A stretch of 64,000 bases of DNA from Chlorobiota bacterium (GTDB taxonomy: Bacteria; Bacteroidota; Bacteroidia; Bacteroidales; VadinHA17), in NCBI GenBank assembly GCA_013152085.1, contig JAADHC010000058.1:48501-112500 (forward strand), written 5' to 3'. The notes under the pieces were generated by a model. That model was given only the letters and a program-made list of their open reading frames with translations, was not told where the DNA came from and ran no database searches. Position numbers and translations under genes: made by a program. This document shows, one piece after another, positions 8,114 to 18,529 of the stretch; position 1 is the first letter of the stretch, and each line of letters opens with the position of its first letter.

Positions 8114-9160
8114 TTAACTTATCTCTCCACAAATTGATAATTCCAGCAATGATTTACGTTTACTTATAGAAGAGGCTGTACCAAGCACGAACATTAATTT
8201 GGTAACCGCAGCTTCGGGAGTCATATCCCTGCCACTGATAACTCCAATTTGATGTAAGGTATTGCCGGTTTCGTATTGTGCCATATCTACCAGGCCAACC
8301 ATGCATTGAGAAATATTGACGATAATACCCCCTTTTTGGATAAATGCAGAAAGGGCATTAATGAACCAGGGGAGCCGTGGTGCATTTCCTGCTCCGTAAG
8401 TTTCCAGAATGACAGCCTCTAATCCATCAATATGCAAAATACTATTGACCACTTTCTCGGAAATCCCCGGATAAAGCTTCAGGAAGGTTACATTTGTGTT
8501 TAATTTCTTTGTTAGCAACACGGGTTTGTTATCCTCCGGTTTTGTGATTGCATCGTGATTATATTGAATATGTACCCCGCTTTCTGCCAAAAGAGGATAA
8601 TTGGGAGACTGAAAAGCGTTAAAAGTTTCGGCACTGTATTTGGTGGTTCGGTTTCCTTTAAAAAGCTTATATTCAAAATAGATGCAAACTTCAGGCACGA
8701 CAGGGTTCCCATTATAGGTGTCCGCAGCGATTTCAATGGATGAGATCAGGTTTTCCTTCCCATCGGTACGAAGTGTTCCGATAGGGAGTTGTGAACCGGT
8801 AAGAATAACGGGTTTTCCAAGGTTCCTGAGCAGAAAAGAAAGGGCTGAGGCAGTGAAAGCCATCGTGTCTGTTCCGTGAAGGATAACAAATCCATCATAG
8901 ATGCCATAATGGTCATAAATGGTTTGGGCCAGTTTGATCCAAAAACCAGGCTGGATTTCAGAGGAATCCACCACAGGGTCAAAGGTAAGGGTGTCTATTA
9001 TAAATCCGAATTGTTTAAGCTCGGGTATCTGGTTTAGCAGATGCTGAAAGTCAAGAGGTTTAAGTAAACCGGAAACCGGGTCTTTAACCATCCCGATGGT
9101 TCCGCCGGTGTAAATAATCAAAATAGCTCTTGCTTCATCAGTTCTTTCTTTATTTGGCAT
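8114..9160 (-). CDS. ansA: Type I (cytoplasmic) L-asparaginase
   Basis: A 348-aa enzyme that hydrolyses asparagine to aspartate and ammonia. The first catalytic Thr region is IIYTGGTIGM (T18, T21) and the second is HGTDTM (T97-D98). Both are hallmarks of the family. There is no signal peptide, which fits the cytoplasmic type I group. The start codon overlaps the 3' end of the upstream tatD gene by 11 bases, so the two are probably translated from one transcript. Confidence 0.95.
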   Translation of the reverse strand: MPNKERTDEARAILIIYTGGTIGMVKDPVSGLLKPLDFQHLLNQIPELKQFGFIIDTLTFDPVVDSSEIQPGFWIKLAQTIYDHYGIYDGFVILHGTDTMAFTASALSFLLRNLGKPVILTGSQLPIGTLRTDGKENLISSIEIAADTYNGNPVVPEVCIYFEYKLFKGNRTTKYSAETFNAFQSPNYPLLAESGVHIQYNHDAITKPEDNKPVLLTKKLNTNVTFLKLYPGISEKVVNSILHIDGLEAVILETYGAGNAPRLPWFINALSAFIQKGGIIVNISQCMVGLVDMAQYETGNTLHQIGVISGRDMTPEAAVTKLMFVLGTASSISKRKSLLELSICGEIS

Positions 9161-9923
9161 GATTGAAAAGTCTTAGGGCATTTTGTGTGGTCAAATCGAT
9201 AAAAAGTTTTTCATTCATACCATAAAGATCAGCAACAAACCTGGCAGTATGAATCAAAAACGAACATTCATTCCTTTTTCCTCTTTTAGGTACAGGGGCA
9301 AGATAAGGGGCATCTGTTTCAAGAATGATATGTTGCGGGTCAATTTGCTTCAGGACTGTTTTTAAATCAGAATTCCTGAAGGTAACTATTCCACCTATGC
9401 CTATCAGGAATCCTAAATCAATAGCATGTCTGGCCTGATTCAATGATCCGGTGAAGCTATGAAAAACACCGGTCAGGGGTTGATCACGAAATTCATCAAT
9501 AACCGAAAATATTTCATCAAAAGATTCCCTGGAATGAATTACAACAGGTAACTGGTAATGAATGGCCCATTTAATCTGAGTTCGGAAGGCAGCCATTTGT
9601 TCATTACGGAATGTTTTATCCCAATACAAGTCTATTCCTGTCTCCCCAACAGCAATGAATTGACGGGTTTTGAGCACTGATTCCAACTTTTGCAGCGTTG
9701 AATCATAGTCAGTTCTTACCGAAGAGGGATGAAGTCCGATCATCGGCCAAAGGTTTCTTTCATACTTCTGGCATAAAGTAAGCATGGGATTCAGGGTAGA
9801 AAGATTAATGTTTGGAAGGAAGATCCTTTCCACTCCGGCATCCAAAGCTGTCTGAATGACGACTTCCCGATCGTTATCAAATTCCGGCAGGTACAGATGG
9901 GCATGTGTATCAGTAAGAGACAT
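9150..9923 (-). CDS. tatD: TatD-family metal-dependent hydrolase
   Basis: A 257-aa TIM-barrel metallohydrolase of the TatD family, whose characterised members are DNases or deacylases. I chose the ATG at 9923 (MSLTDTHAHLYLPEF); an in-frame TTG lies 9 bases upstream. Metal-ligand motifs are THAH (H7, H9), GETGIDLYWD (Glu), VVIHSRES, GVFHSFTG and LETDAPYLAP near the end. It precedes ansA with an 11-base overlap. The substrate is not known from sequence. Confidence 0.94.
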   Translation of the reverse strand: MSLTDTHAHLYLPEFDNDREVVIQTALDAGVERIFLPNINLSTLNPMLTLCQKYERNLWPMIGLHPSSVRTDYDSTLQKLESVLKTRQFIAVGETGIDLYWDKTFRNEQMAAFRTQIKWAIHYQLPVVIHSRESFDEIFSVIDEFRDQPLTGVFHSFTGSLNQARHAIDLGFLIGIGGIVTFRNSDLKTVLKQIDPQHIILETDAPYLAPVPKRGKRNECSFLIHTARFVADLYGMNEKLFIDLTTQNALRLFNHAK

Positions 9924-9982
9924 AACAGACAAAGATCATAAAAACTTATAAAAGTAGCGAGACTTTTCTTAAGGAAGGAAAT

Positions 9983-10008
9983 AAAAAAAAGGGGCATAAG
10001 GCCCCTTT
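9983..10008 (-). terminator. Rho-independent terminator after gdhA
   Basis: The stem AAGGGGC/GCCCCTT with a short ATAAG loop is followed, on the minus strand, by a run of eight T. It lies 20 bases after the gdhA stop and before tatD, separating the two minus-strand transcription units. Confidence 0.85.
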
Positions 10009-10028
10009 ACATTTAAAAATACTAAAGA

Positions 10029-11369
10029 TCATACGACTCCCTGTGCAAGCATGGCATCTGCCACCTTCACAAATCCACCGATATTGGCACCGTTCAGGTA
10101 GTTGATGAACCCGTCTTTTTCGGTTCCGTACTTAACACAAGTTTGATGGATATCTTTCATGATTGTATGCAGACGCTGGTCAACTTCTTTCCGCGTCCAT
10201 GACAACCGCAGTGAATTTTGGCTCATTTCAAGCCCGGAAACGGCAACACCACCAGCATTGGCAGCTTTACCGGGGCCGTAAAGAATTTTATGTTTCAGAT
10301 AAACCTCAATAGCGTCGGGAGTAGATGGCATATTTGCCCCTTCGGAAACACAGATGCAACCGTTTTTAATCAGCATTTCAGCTTCTTCCCCATTGATTTC
10401 GTTTTGTGTAGCGCATGGAAGGGCGACATCACATGGAACTTCCCATGGCCGTTTTCCTTCATGATATTCCACTCCAAATTTATCAGCATATTCTTTAATC
10501 CTGCCACGACGGATATTTTTGAGGTCCATAACAAACTCCCATTTTTCAGTATCGATTCCGTCCGGGTCATAAATGTATCCGGAACTATCAGACAGGGTAA
10601 CTACTTTTGCTCCGAGTTCTGTAACTTTCTGAACAGCATATTGTGCCACATTTCCTGATCCGGAGACGGCAACCGTTTTCCCTTTCATATTGTCTCCCCG
10701 GGTATTGAGCATTTCCCTGGCGAAATAAACAGCTCCATAACCAGTGGCTTCGGGACGGATAAGGCTTCCTCCCCATTCAAGTCCTTTTCCGGTAAGAACC
10801 CCGGTAAATTCATTCTTTAGACGTTTGTACTGACCGAAAAGAAATCCGATCTCCCGTCCGCCTACGCCGATATCACCTGCGGGCACATCCGTATTCGGGC
10901 CGATATGACGGAACAATTCGGTCATAAAACTCTGGCAAAAACGCATTACTTCAGCATCGGATTTTCCTTTGGGATCAAAATTAGAACCACCTTTCCCGCC
11001 ACCCATAGGCAGGGTAGTCAGGCTATTTTTAAAGACTTGCTCAAATGCAAGGAACTTGAGAATCCCTAAATTCACTGTCGGGTGGAACCTGAGACCTCCT
11101 TTATACGGGCCGATAGCACTGTTCATTTCAATCCTGTAGCCCTTATTAAGCTGAATCTCTCCTTTATCATCTACCCAGGGTATTCGAAAGAGAACTACCC
11201 GCTCAGGCTCTGTCATCCTTTCCAGAATTTTAGCCTGTTTATACTTGGGGTTTTCCTCGATGAAAGGTATCAATGATTCAGCAACCTCCATAACAGCCTG
11301 GTGGAATTCTTTTTCTCCGGGATTTTTTGCCACCACCTGTGCAAGGAATTGTTCTACACGTTTGTCCAT
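10029..11369 (-). CDS. gdhA: Glutamate dehydrogenase, probably NADP-dependent
   Basis: A 446-aa hexameric-type glutamate dehydrogenase that interconverts 2-oxoglutarate plus ammonium and glutamate. Substrate and catalytic residues are visible: Lys90 ([11 protein letters not shown]), Lys126 (GGGKGG) and Asp166 (PAGDIGVGG). The Rossmann glycine motif is VSGSGNVA at about 235-242. After the second strand the sequence is LSDSSG (260-264), as in NADP-type enzymes such as E. coli GdhA. A paralogue lies 1.3 kb upstream beyond dprA. A hairpin terminator follows and a TAnnTTTG box precedes. Cofactor choice is inferred. Confidence 0.94.
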   Translation of the reverse strand: MDKRVEQFLAQVVAKNPGEKEFHQAVMEVAESLIPFIEENPKYKQAKILERMTEPERVVLFRIPWVDDKGEIQLNKGYRIEMNSAIGPYKGGLRFHPTVNLGILKFLAFEQVFKNSLTTLPMGGGKGGSNFDPKGKSDAEVMRFCQSFMTELFRHIGPNTDVPAGDIGVGGREIGFLFGQYKRLKNEFTGVLTGKGLEWGGSLIRPEATGYGAVYFAREMLNTRGDNMKGKTVAVSGSGNVAQYAVQKVTELGAKVVTLSDSSGYIYDPDGIDTEKWEFVMDLKNIRRGRIKEYADKFGVEYHEGKRPWEVPCDVALPCATQNEINGEEAEMLIKNGCICVSEGANMPSTPDAIEVYLKHKILYGPGKAANAGGVAVSGLEMSQNSLRLSWTRKEVDQRLHTIMKDIHQTCVKYGTEKDGFINYLNGANIGGFVKVADAMLAQGVV

Positions 11370-11407
11370 AATGAGTTGGTTTTAAAAGTTAATATTTTGA
11401 TCGTCAG

Positions 11408-11415
11408 CAAACATA
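11408..11415 (-). promoter_or_regulatory. Putative -7 box of gdhA
   Basis: Minus-strand TATGTTTG matches TAnnTTTG and lies about 40 bases upstream of the gdhA start codon. No clear -33 TTTG is visible at the right distance. Confidence 0.45.
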
Positions 11416-11536
11416 TATTTTTTTTTAGGAAAAATGTATGATATTTCGCAGCATTTTTTTCTGTTGTATAACAATTTGTATTTGATAAACAATGTGTTAA
11501 GGTGCTTATGGCCCGCAAATGTTTCACAACATAATT

Positions 11537-12643
11537 TTAAGGGATATACCGGTACCTGTTTCCGGGCAGACTCTTAATAAAGCCGGTAAATTCGAGATTA
11601 AGCAGGATAGACGAAGTTTTACTGACAGGGAAATTTGCTTCAATGGATATATGATCAATGGATAACTCATCGTGTTCTTTCAAAATAGTAAGGATGGTCT
11701 CCTCATCAGGGGAAAGTTCAACAAATATCTGTTTTTGGATAGCCGGACTTTTTTTCTCAGTAGTCCATCCAAGCATATATTCAAGGTCTTCGGCGGATTC
11801 TATCAAGGCTGCCTGGTTGTTTTTAATCAATTTGTGACAACCTTCCGACCACGGATCGCCTACTCTTCCCGGAAAAGTAAAAACATCACGATTATAGGAG
11901 TTAGCCAGGTCAGCTGTTATCAGTGCTCCTCCCTGGATTCCGGACTCAATAACGATTGTGGCCACAGAGAGACCTGCAATAATTCTGTTGCGTTGAACAA
12001 AGTTTCGTTTATCAGGAGTTTGCGTTATCCCAAATTCTGTTATCAGGCATCCGTTTTGGGAAATTTGTTCAGCAGTTTTCCTGTGGATTGCCGGATATAT
12101 CAGATTCAATCCGTGTCCCAGTATCGCTACCGTTTTTATATTATTCTTAAGTGCAGCCCGGTGTGCACAGACGTCAATGCCGTAGGCAAGCCCGCTTACA
12201 ATAACCAGATCAGGGTATTTCCCGGAAAGATCGCTTATCAGTTTTTCACAGATTTTTTCACCATACAAGGTTGAATTGCGTGTACCGACAATACTAATTA
12301 TTTTGTCCGGATCGAGATTAAATTCTCCTTGTTGGTAAAGCATAATCGGGGCATCATCACACTGACGCAAACGATTCGGATAATCGGTATCCAGAAAAAA
12401 GAGGGGTTTGATTCCGTTTTTTTCCGTAAACTCGATTTCTTTTTGAGCGTTCTTTAAAGCCGTATTTCGTTGTTCGGAAGTTAAAATTTGCTTTTTAACG
12501 CCTTTGGCATGATTCAAAACATGGAGCGGATGGTTAAAAACAGCTGCAGGGCTTTCAGCAATGGTCAACAGCTTTTTTGCTGTCATCGGGCCAACGCCCG
12601 GGAGCAGAGCCAATCCGATTTTATAGCGTAAATCATCTTCCAT
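11537..12643 (-). CDS. dprA: DNA-processing protein DprA/Smf
   Basis: A 368-aa homologue of DprA, which loads RecA onto incoming single-stranded DNA during transformation. An HhH-like N-terminal region (LLPGVGPMTAKKLL) is followed by the Rossmann-like core: ISIVGTRNSTLYGE at about 115, VSGLAYGIDVCAHRAA at about 150, and GHGLNLIYP at about 175. A C-terminal winged-helix segment spans about 305-368 (ELSIDHISIEANFPVSKTSSILLNLEF). The two glutamate dehydrogenase genes flank it on the same strand, with 167- and 74-base gaps. Confidence 0.94.
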   Translation of the reverse strand: MEDDLRYKIGLALLPGVGPMTAKKLLTIAESPAAVFNHPLHVLNHAKGVKKQILTSEQRNTALKNAQKEIEFTEKNGIKPLFFLDTDYPNRLRQCDDAPIMLYQQGEFNLDPDKIISIVGTRNSTLYGEKICEKLISDLSGKYPDLVIVSGLAYGIDVCAHRAALKNNIKTVAILGHGLNLIYPAIHRKTAEQISQNGCLITEFGITQTPDKRNFVQRNRIIAGLSVATIVIESGIQGGALITADLANSYNRDVFTFPGRVGDPWSEGCHKLIKNNQAALIESAEDLEYMLGWTTEKKSPAIQKQIFVELSPDEETILTILKEHDELSIDHISIEANFPVSKTSSILLNLEFTGFIKSLPGNRYRYIP

Positions 12644-12717
12644 GGGAAGGACTTACCTGAATTAAGGAAATAAATATATTCAAAATCCGGAGATTATCCG
12701 GAAAAAAATCCCGTAAA

Positions 12718-14073
<1,356 letters not shown>

Positions 14074-14084
14074 TTAAAACGGGC

Positions 14085-14092
14085 CAAAAGTA
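14085..14092 (-). promoter_or_regulatory. Putative -7 box of the second glutamate dehydrogenase gene
   Basis: Minus-strand TACTTTTG matches TAnnTTTG exactly, 27 bases before the start codon. A -33 TTTG at standard spacing is not evident. Confidence 0.45.
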
Positions 14093-14170
14093 TCCAAACA
14101 AAGGGACTTATTGATATGATTTTAATCATTAATCCGGGATAAATATAGAGACAATTTTCTTGACAGGGAA

Positions 14171-14659
14171 TTATGCAGTTTGTCTGATTTTCAGACGGTC
14201 CAATGTGTTGATAATTCTGGCCCGCTGGTCATCGGAAAGAGAAGAAAGATAAATGGGTGGATATTTGGCAATTTTATTCCCCATTTTCCGGTAAAGAATA
14301 ATGCTTTTGCGGATACCCAGAAAAGATTTTCTGATTTCAATGTCATATAATTCTTTTACCGGGATCCTGATCGATTGTTTTTTTCCTTCGAAAAATCCCA
14401 ATGGATAAAAGTTGAAGACAATTTTACCTTCATTGTCAGAAAAATAAATGTAATGATATTTGAACAGGTTCGGATAGATCAGTAATACGATATAAATAAT
14501 ACCCAGAAAAATGGTATATGCGTTTTTCCCGATGCCATCTATCAGGTTTTCAAAAAATGATGTAAGATAGATAGCAAATACCAGCAGGACAAAGATAATG
14601 GTGCTTACCAGGTTTTTTAACCAGAGCAGTACATGCAAATGCCGGTTATCAATAATCAT
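14171..14659 (-). CDS. Hypothetical membrane protein with a PH-like C-terminal part
   Basis: 162 aa, not recognised as a named family. Hydrophobic spans lie at about 14-32 (NLVSTIIFVLLVFAIYL) and 46-68 (AYTIFLGIIYIVLLIYPNLF). The remaining 95 residues are soluble and beta-rich, with the pattern of a bacterial PH-like domain (YFSDNEGKIVFNFYPL, IRIPVKELYDIEIR, SIILYRK). It follows the next gene by 9 bases (reading leftward), so the pair is probably an operon. The function is unknown. Confidence 0.75.
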   Translation of the reverse strand: MIIDNRHLHVLLWLKNLVSTIIFVLLVFAIYLTSFFENLIDGIGKNAYTIFLGIIYIVLLIYPNLFKYHYIYFSDNEGKIVFNFYPLGFFEGKKQSIRIPVKELYDIEIRKSFLGIRKSIILYRKMGNKIAKYPPIYLSSLSDDQRARIINTLDRLKIRQTA

Positions 14660-14668
14660 GGAAAAGGG

Positions 14669-15373
14669 TTAGTGATGTGTAAGTGAATTGTAAAAATAGA
14701 TAAGATCGATCAGATCATCTTCTTTTTTTAACTTGATATGATGCTTGTTCATGTAATCTGTTAATTCCTTTTCATGATCACCCAAAGCTTTAAGTATCCC
14801 CTTTTTTGTCCGGGTAAGTTTAGAAGCAGGGTTATCGTCTTTTTTTATATAATACTCTTCTGTTGTACGAAAGTAATCCCGGAAATTTCCTCCTTCAAAA
14901 TCAGATGCCGGAAGTTGTTCCCTTTTAATAATTGATTCACGCCTGAACAGTAATTTACAGTCACCCCATGCCAGGATCTCAAAATAACCTTTTTTATTTA
15001 ATAGGCCTTCCTTATACGGGGAATACATAAATGAACGATGTGCGAAAGTAACATAATCAATTAGCTCAGGCTGTGTGAACCGTTTAATGGTATCATTGTA
15101 CTTAAACTCTATATTATCCGAATAAGTATTTAACCTCATGGGGACTTTGGACGCCCTGGTTGAATCTTTAAAAACGATAACCCCTTCGGTGAAATCCTTA
15201 TCCACAAATGGATTACCGGAAACATGGAGAAATTCTCCCCTTTCGGTTACCAAACCCCTGTTCATCATATCCCTGATCCTCGGATTGATTCCACTACCGG
15301 AATATACCTGAGCGTGCAGTGAAGTAACTGCTGCAGACAATATAACAAGCATAAAAGTTATTTTCTTTTTCAT
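14669..15373 (-). CDS. Hypothetical secreted protein
   Basis: 234 aa from the ATG at 15373. The N-terminus KKKITFMLVILSAAVTSLHAQ is a clear type I signal peptide ending at LHA-Q. A longer reading frame upstream starts without a sensible leader. The mature part contains no motif I recognise and is rich in charged and aromatic residues (TRTKKGILKALGDHEKELTDYMNKH near the C-terminus). It is probably periplasmic and is followed 9 bases later by the PH-like membrane protein gene. Confidence 0.75.
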   Translation of the reverse strand: MKKKITFMLVILSAAVTSLHAQVYSGSGINPRIRDMMNRGLVTERGEFLHVSGNPFVDKDFTEGVIVFKDSTRASKVPMRLNTYSDNIEFKYNDTIKRFTQPELIDYVTFAHRSFMYSPYKEGLLNKKGYFEILAWGDCKLLFRRESIIKREQLPASDFEGGNFRDYFRTTEEYYIKKDDNPASKLTRTKKGILKALGDHEKELTDYMNKHHIKLKKEDDLIDLIYFYNSLTHH

Positions 15374-15506
15374 ATCGGGATATTCGTAAAGATTAGATAA
15401 AGATATTTTAACAATTTTCGTACCGAAAAATAACAATAATATATGAGAAATGATGTTTTATTTTAAGTTACCGGACTTTTACTTCATCATGGCAGATTGC
15501 ATATTG

Positions 15507-15956
15507 TTAAAGCCTGAGTTTTTCAAAAAATACTGACATAAGTCTGCCGGCTTCTCCTGCCATTAATCCGGAACTGACTTTTGTTTCGGAGTGTAAAATG
15601 TTTGGTATAAAAAAAGTATATCCTCTTTTCGGGTCTTTTGCTGCATATACCAATTGCTTTAATTGAGCCCAGGCCAGTGCTCCGGCACACATGGCACATG
15701 GTTCGATGGTAACGTACATTTTGCAATTATCAAGATATTTGCTTCCGAGAAACTCAGAAGCTGCTGTTAAGGCAAGCATTTCGGCATGAGCCGTGGCATC
15801 GTGCAGGGTTTCGGTAAGATTATGTGCTTTGGCAATAATTTGCCGTTCCGACACTACGATGGCACCTACGGGAACTTCTCCGATATCCAAAGCCAGCTGT
15901 GCTTCAGCAAGAGCCTGACGCATAAAGTATTCATCAGTAAAAATATCTTTGATCAT
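15507..15956 (-). CDS. tadA: tRNA-specific adenosine deaminase / nucleoside deaminase
   Basis: A 149-aa zinc deaminase. The catalytic HAE motif lies in DATAHAEMLAL and the zinc cysteines in EPCAMCAGAL. The length and the N-terminal DEYFMRQALAEAQLA stretch fit TadA, which makes inosine at position 34 of tRNA-Arg(ACG). Guanine deaminase-like relatives share the motifs, so the exact substrate is inferred. It is divergent from aspS. Confidence 0.88.
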   Translation of the reverse strand: MIKDIFTDEYFMRQALAEAQLALDIGEVPVGAIVVSERQIIAKAHNLTETLHDATAHAEMLALTAASEFLGSKYLDNCKMYVTIEPCAMCAGALAWAQLKQLVYAAKDPKRGYTFFIPNILHSETKVSSGLMAGEAGRLMSVFFEKLRL

Positions 15957-16019
15957 TATTATGGTTTCGTTTTATTTCGAAAGTTAATGATTCTGATTAA
16001 AAAAGGAATCATCGGTGGG

Positions 16020-16047
16020 TTTGTCCCTGTTATTTTGTGTATTTTTG
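16020..16047 (+). promoter_or_regulatory. Putative promoter of aspS
   Basis: TATTTTTG at 16040-16047 matches TAnnTTTG. TTTG at 16020-16023 lies 16 bases upstream, slightly closer than usual. It is 16 bases from the aspS ATG. Confidence 0.5.
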
Positions 16048-16063
16048 CACAAATTTTTTAACT

Positions 16064-17812
16064 ATGCTTCGGACACATACTTGCGGCGAACTGCGAATGA
16101 CCCATACCGGGCTTGATGTAACTTTGACCGGGTGGGTTCAACATACCCGGGATATGGGTGGAATGACTTTTATTGATTTGCGTGACAGATATGGTATTAC
16201 CCAGTTGGTTTTTAATATGGATAACCTGCCTGAATTGTGCAGGGAATCCAGAAAGCTTGGCAGGGAATATGTTATTCAGGTTAACGGGAAAGTGCGGGAG
16301 CGTATCAATAAAAATCCGAATTTACCTACCGGGGATATTGAGATAGAAGTTATGGCATTTAAAGTGCTTGGTGTTTCGGAGATCCCACCGTTTACTATTG
16401 AAAACAACACGGATGGGGGGGATGAAATCAGACTGAAATTCAGGTATCTGGATTTGAGACGTACCGTACTAAAGGAAAACCTCATTTTACGGCACCGGAT
16501 GGCTATGGCGATCAGAGATTATCTCAACAGGGAAGGATTTCTTGAGATTGAAACACCTTTTCTGATTAAATCGACACCCGAAGGTGCACGGGATTTTGTG
16601 GTACCGTCACGGATGAACAAGCACCAGTTCTACGCATTACCTCAATCCCCGCAGATTTTCAAACAGCTTTTGATGATGGCGGGTTACGATAAATATTTTC
16701 AGTTGGTAAAATGTTTTCGTGATGAAGACCTGAGAGCCGATCGCCAGCCTGAATTTACTCAAATCGACTGCGAAATGTCGTTTGTGGACAAAGATGATGT
16801 GCTTCATGTATTTGAAGGCATGGCTAATTATTTGTTCAAAGAGATTCTCAATAATGTCCCGGCCAATTCTTTTCCAAGGATATCTTACGATGAGGCGATG
16901 AGCCGTTATGGAACCGACAAACCGGATATCCGGTTTGGTATGGAGATTAAAGAACTTACCCCTCTGGTAAAGGGAAAAGGGTTCAGGGGTTTTGATGAAG
17001 CAGAATTTGCCGGGGCAATTTGTGCTGTTGGAGCAGCCGGGTGGTCAAGGAAGCAATTAGATGCCATTACGGAGTTTGTTCGTCGGCCACAAGTGGGTGC
17101 TAAAGGCTTGATTTATGTTAAATATACGGAAGAAGGAACCACAAAATCTTCGGTTAATAAATTTTTTGATGATGATTCGCAGAAACTGTGGTGCGAACAT
17201 GCCGGAGCAAATCCGGGAGATTTGCTCCTGATTCTTGCCGGAAGCAGGAAACAAACTTTAACAGCTCTTTCTGTGTTACGTCTTGAAATGGCTGAACGCC
17301 TGGGATTAAGAGAAAAAAAAGTTTTTGCTCCGGTGTGGATCACGGATTTTCCATTATTTGAATGGAATGAAGATGAAAACAGATTCCAGGCCATGCATCA
17401 CCCTTTTACGGCACCGCTGGATGAAGATCTTCATCTTCTTGAAAAAGACCCCGGAAAGGTTCGGGCCAATGCCTATGATCTGGTTATTAATGGCGTTGAG
17501 ATTGGAGGAGGCTCCATCCGAATCCACACCCGGGAAGTACAGCAGAAGATGTTCCGCGTACTCGGTTTTTCCGATGAAGAAGTACAATCCCAATTCGGGT
17601 TTTTCCTGGAAGCCTTCCAATATGGAACGCCGCCACACGGTGGTATCGCTTTCGGTTTTGACCGGTGGGTAGCTTTATTTGCAGGTACAGAATCGATCAG
17701 GGAGGTAATAGCCTTTCCAAAAAATAATGCCGGTCGTGACCTGATGCTCGACTCACCTTCATACATTACAGAATCCCAGTTAAAAGAATTAAATATCCGT
17801 TTACGTGAATAA
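16064..17812 (+). CDS. aspS: Aspartyl-tRNA synthetase
   Basis: A 582-aa bacterial-type class II synthetase. The start is the ATG at 16064 ([10 protein letters not shown]), just downstream of a promoter; a GTG 27 bases upstream would overlap the promoter. An N-terminal OB fold spans about 1-110 ([22 protein letters not shown]). The catalytic domain has class II motif 2 ([18 protein letters not shown]). A GAD insertion lies at about 290-420, and motif 3 is [15 protein letters not shown] near the end. All bacterial AspRS landmarks are present. The gene stands alone on the plus strand, divergent from tadA. Confidence 0.97.
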   Translation: MLRTHTCGELRMTHTGLDVTLTGWVQHTRDMGGMTFIDLRDRYGITQLVFNMDNLPELCRESRKLGREYVIQVNGKVRERINKNPNLPTGDIEIEVMAFKVLGVSEIPPFTIENNTDGGDEIRLKFRYLDLRRTVLKENLILRHRMAMAIRDYLNREGFLEIETPFLIKSTPEGARDFVVPSRMNKHQFYALPQSPQIFKQLLMMAGYDKYFQLVKCFRDEDLRADRQPEFTQIDCEMSFVDKDDVLHVFEGMANYLFKEILNNVPANSFPRISYDEAMSRYGTDKPDIRFGMEIKELTPLVKGKGFRGFDEAEFAGAICAVGAAGWSRKQLDAITEFVRRPQVGAKGLIYVKYTEEGTTKSSVNKFFDDDSQKLWCEHAGANPGDLLLILAGSRKQTLTALSVLRLEMAERLGLREKKVFAPVWITDFPLFEWNEDENRFQAMHHPFTAPLDEDLHLLEKDPGKVRANAYDLVINGVEIGGGSIRIHTREVQQKMFRVLGFSDEEVQSQFGFFLEAFQYGTPPHGGIAFGFDRWVALFAGTESIREVIAFPKNNAGRDLMLDSPSYITESQLKELNIRLRE

Positions 17813-17908
17813 CTTGGGCTGAATGTTAATAAAATCTGCATTTAAAACTTTTTTCGCTTTTCTCTCTACGTTATTTTGGCGGTCAAATTTAATTGAGTTT
17901 AGACGAGC

Positions 17909-18229
17909 ATGAAAACTGAACTTTTAGAAAAAGGTCATTACAGGTTGTCTTTTCATGAAGTTTGCAGGATAAATGTTCTGATAACGAATATGTTGTCAGA
18001 ACAGGTGAATGCCCTGGAAATACAGCCTGGCGAAACTTTGACAATTGATCTTACCGGTATTCAATTCATCGATACGGCAGGATTTGAGTTTTTATTGTCA
18101 ATGATGCATGATGCAAACAATACAGGTTTTCGGGTAGAGTTCATAAATATCTCTCCTGAAGTCGCTGAACTAATAACATTGCTTAATCTGGAACAGCTAA
18201 TGATGCACGAGCAGAGCATTGCTTACTAG
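17909..18229 (+). CDS. Orphan STAS-domain protein (anti-sigma factor antagonist-like)
   Basis: 106 aa covering one STAS domain: strand LTIDLTGIQFIDTAGFEFLLSMM and then the FRVEFINISPEVAELITLLNL end. In SpoIIAA-type antagonists the phosphorylated Ser follows the Asp (DSSG). Here the motif is Asp55-Thr56-Ala57-Gly58, so a Thr would be the acceptor if there is one. No anti-sigma kinase or phosphatase gene is adjacent. STAS domains also work in lipid-asymmetry (Mla) systems, but no mla genes are seen here. The partner is unknown. Confidence 0.78.
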   Translation: MKTELLEKGHYRLSFHEVCRINVLITNMLSEQVNALEIQPGETLTIDLTGIQFIDTAGFEFLLSMMHDANNTGFRVEFINISPEVAELITLLNLEQLMMHEQSIAY

Positions 18230-18232
18230 ATT

Positions 18233-18498
18233 TTATTTTCCTTTATATTTAATACGAAACCTTGTGAGTAAGGCAATTTCTTTACCGTTTGGACTTAAAT
18301 CCATCTCCGTGGCATCTTTTGTGTTTTTGAGATAAGTCGTCTCTTCCTGATCCATATCCACACCTGTATGGAGATTTCAACCTTTCTTGCATTTTTCTGA
18401 GGATTCTGTATATAAATTTCGCCAAATGTTTTCATATCCTTTATCCGGGGTTTGTCACCCTGTAGGCTGTCGGGAAAAATAGAAACATTTTCTTAATT
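18233..18498 (-). pseudogene. Frameshifted remnant of a PD40/TolB-type beta-propeller (tricorn-like) protein
   Basis: Between the STAS gene and yebC the minus strand holds two pieces in different frames. The upstream piece reads DKPRIKDMKTFGEIYIQNPQ and ends NARKVEISI. The downstream piece reads EETTYLKNTKDATEMDLSPN and continues GKEIALLTR to a TAA at 18233-18235. Together they resemble the conserved part of tricorn/S41-associated WD40-like propellers (ATEM..SPNGKEIAF). There is a frameshift between them and stops on both sides, so it cannot make the protein. The fragment overlaps the presumed yebC promoter. Confidence 0.6.
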
Positions 18499-18501
18499 TT
18501 G
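18494..18501 (+). promoter_or_regulatory. Putative -7 box of yebC
   Basis: TAATTTTG followed by CAC matches TAnnTTTG, 28 bases upstream of the yebC ATG. No TTTG is seen at the -33 position. Confidence 0.45.
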
Positions 18502-18529
18502 CACAAGCGTAAACCAAACTGCCCAGCCT

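Noticed and set aside
11672..12274. Plus-strand open frame of 200 codons
   Set aside because: It is a shadow of dprA on the opposite strand; dprA has all family motifs.
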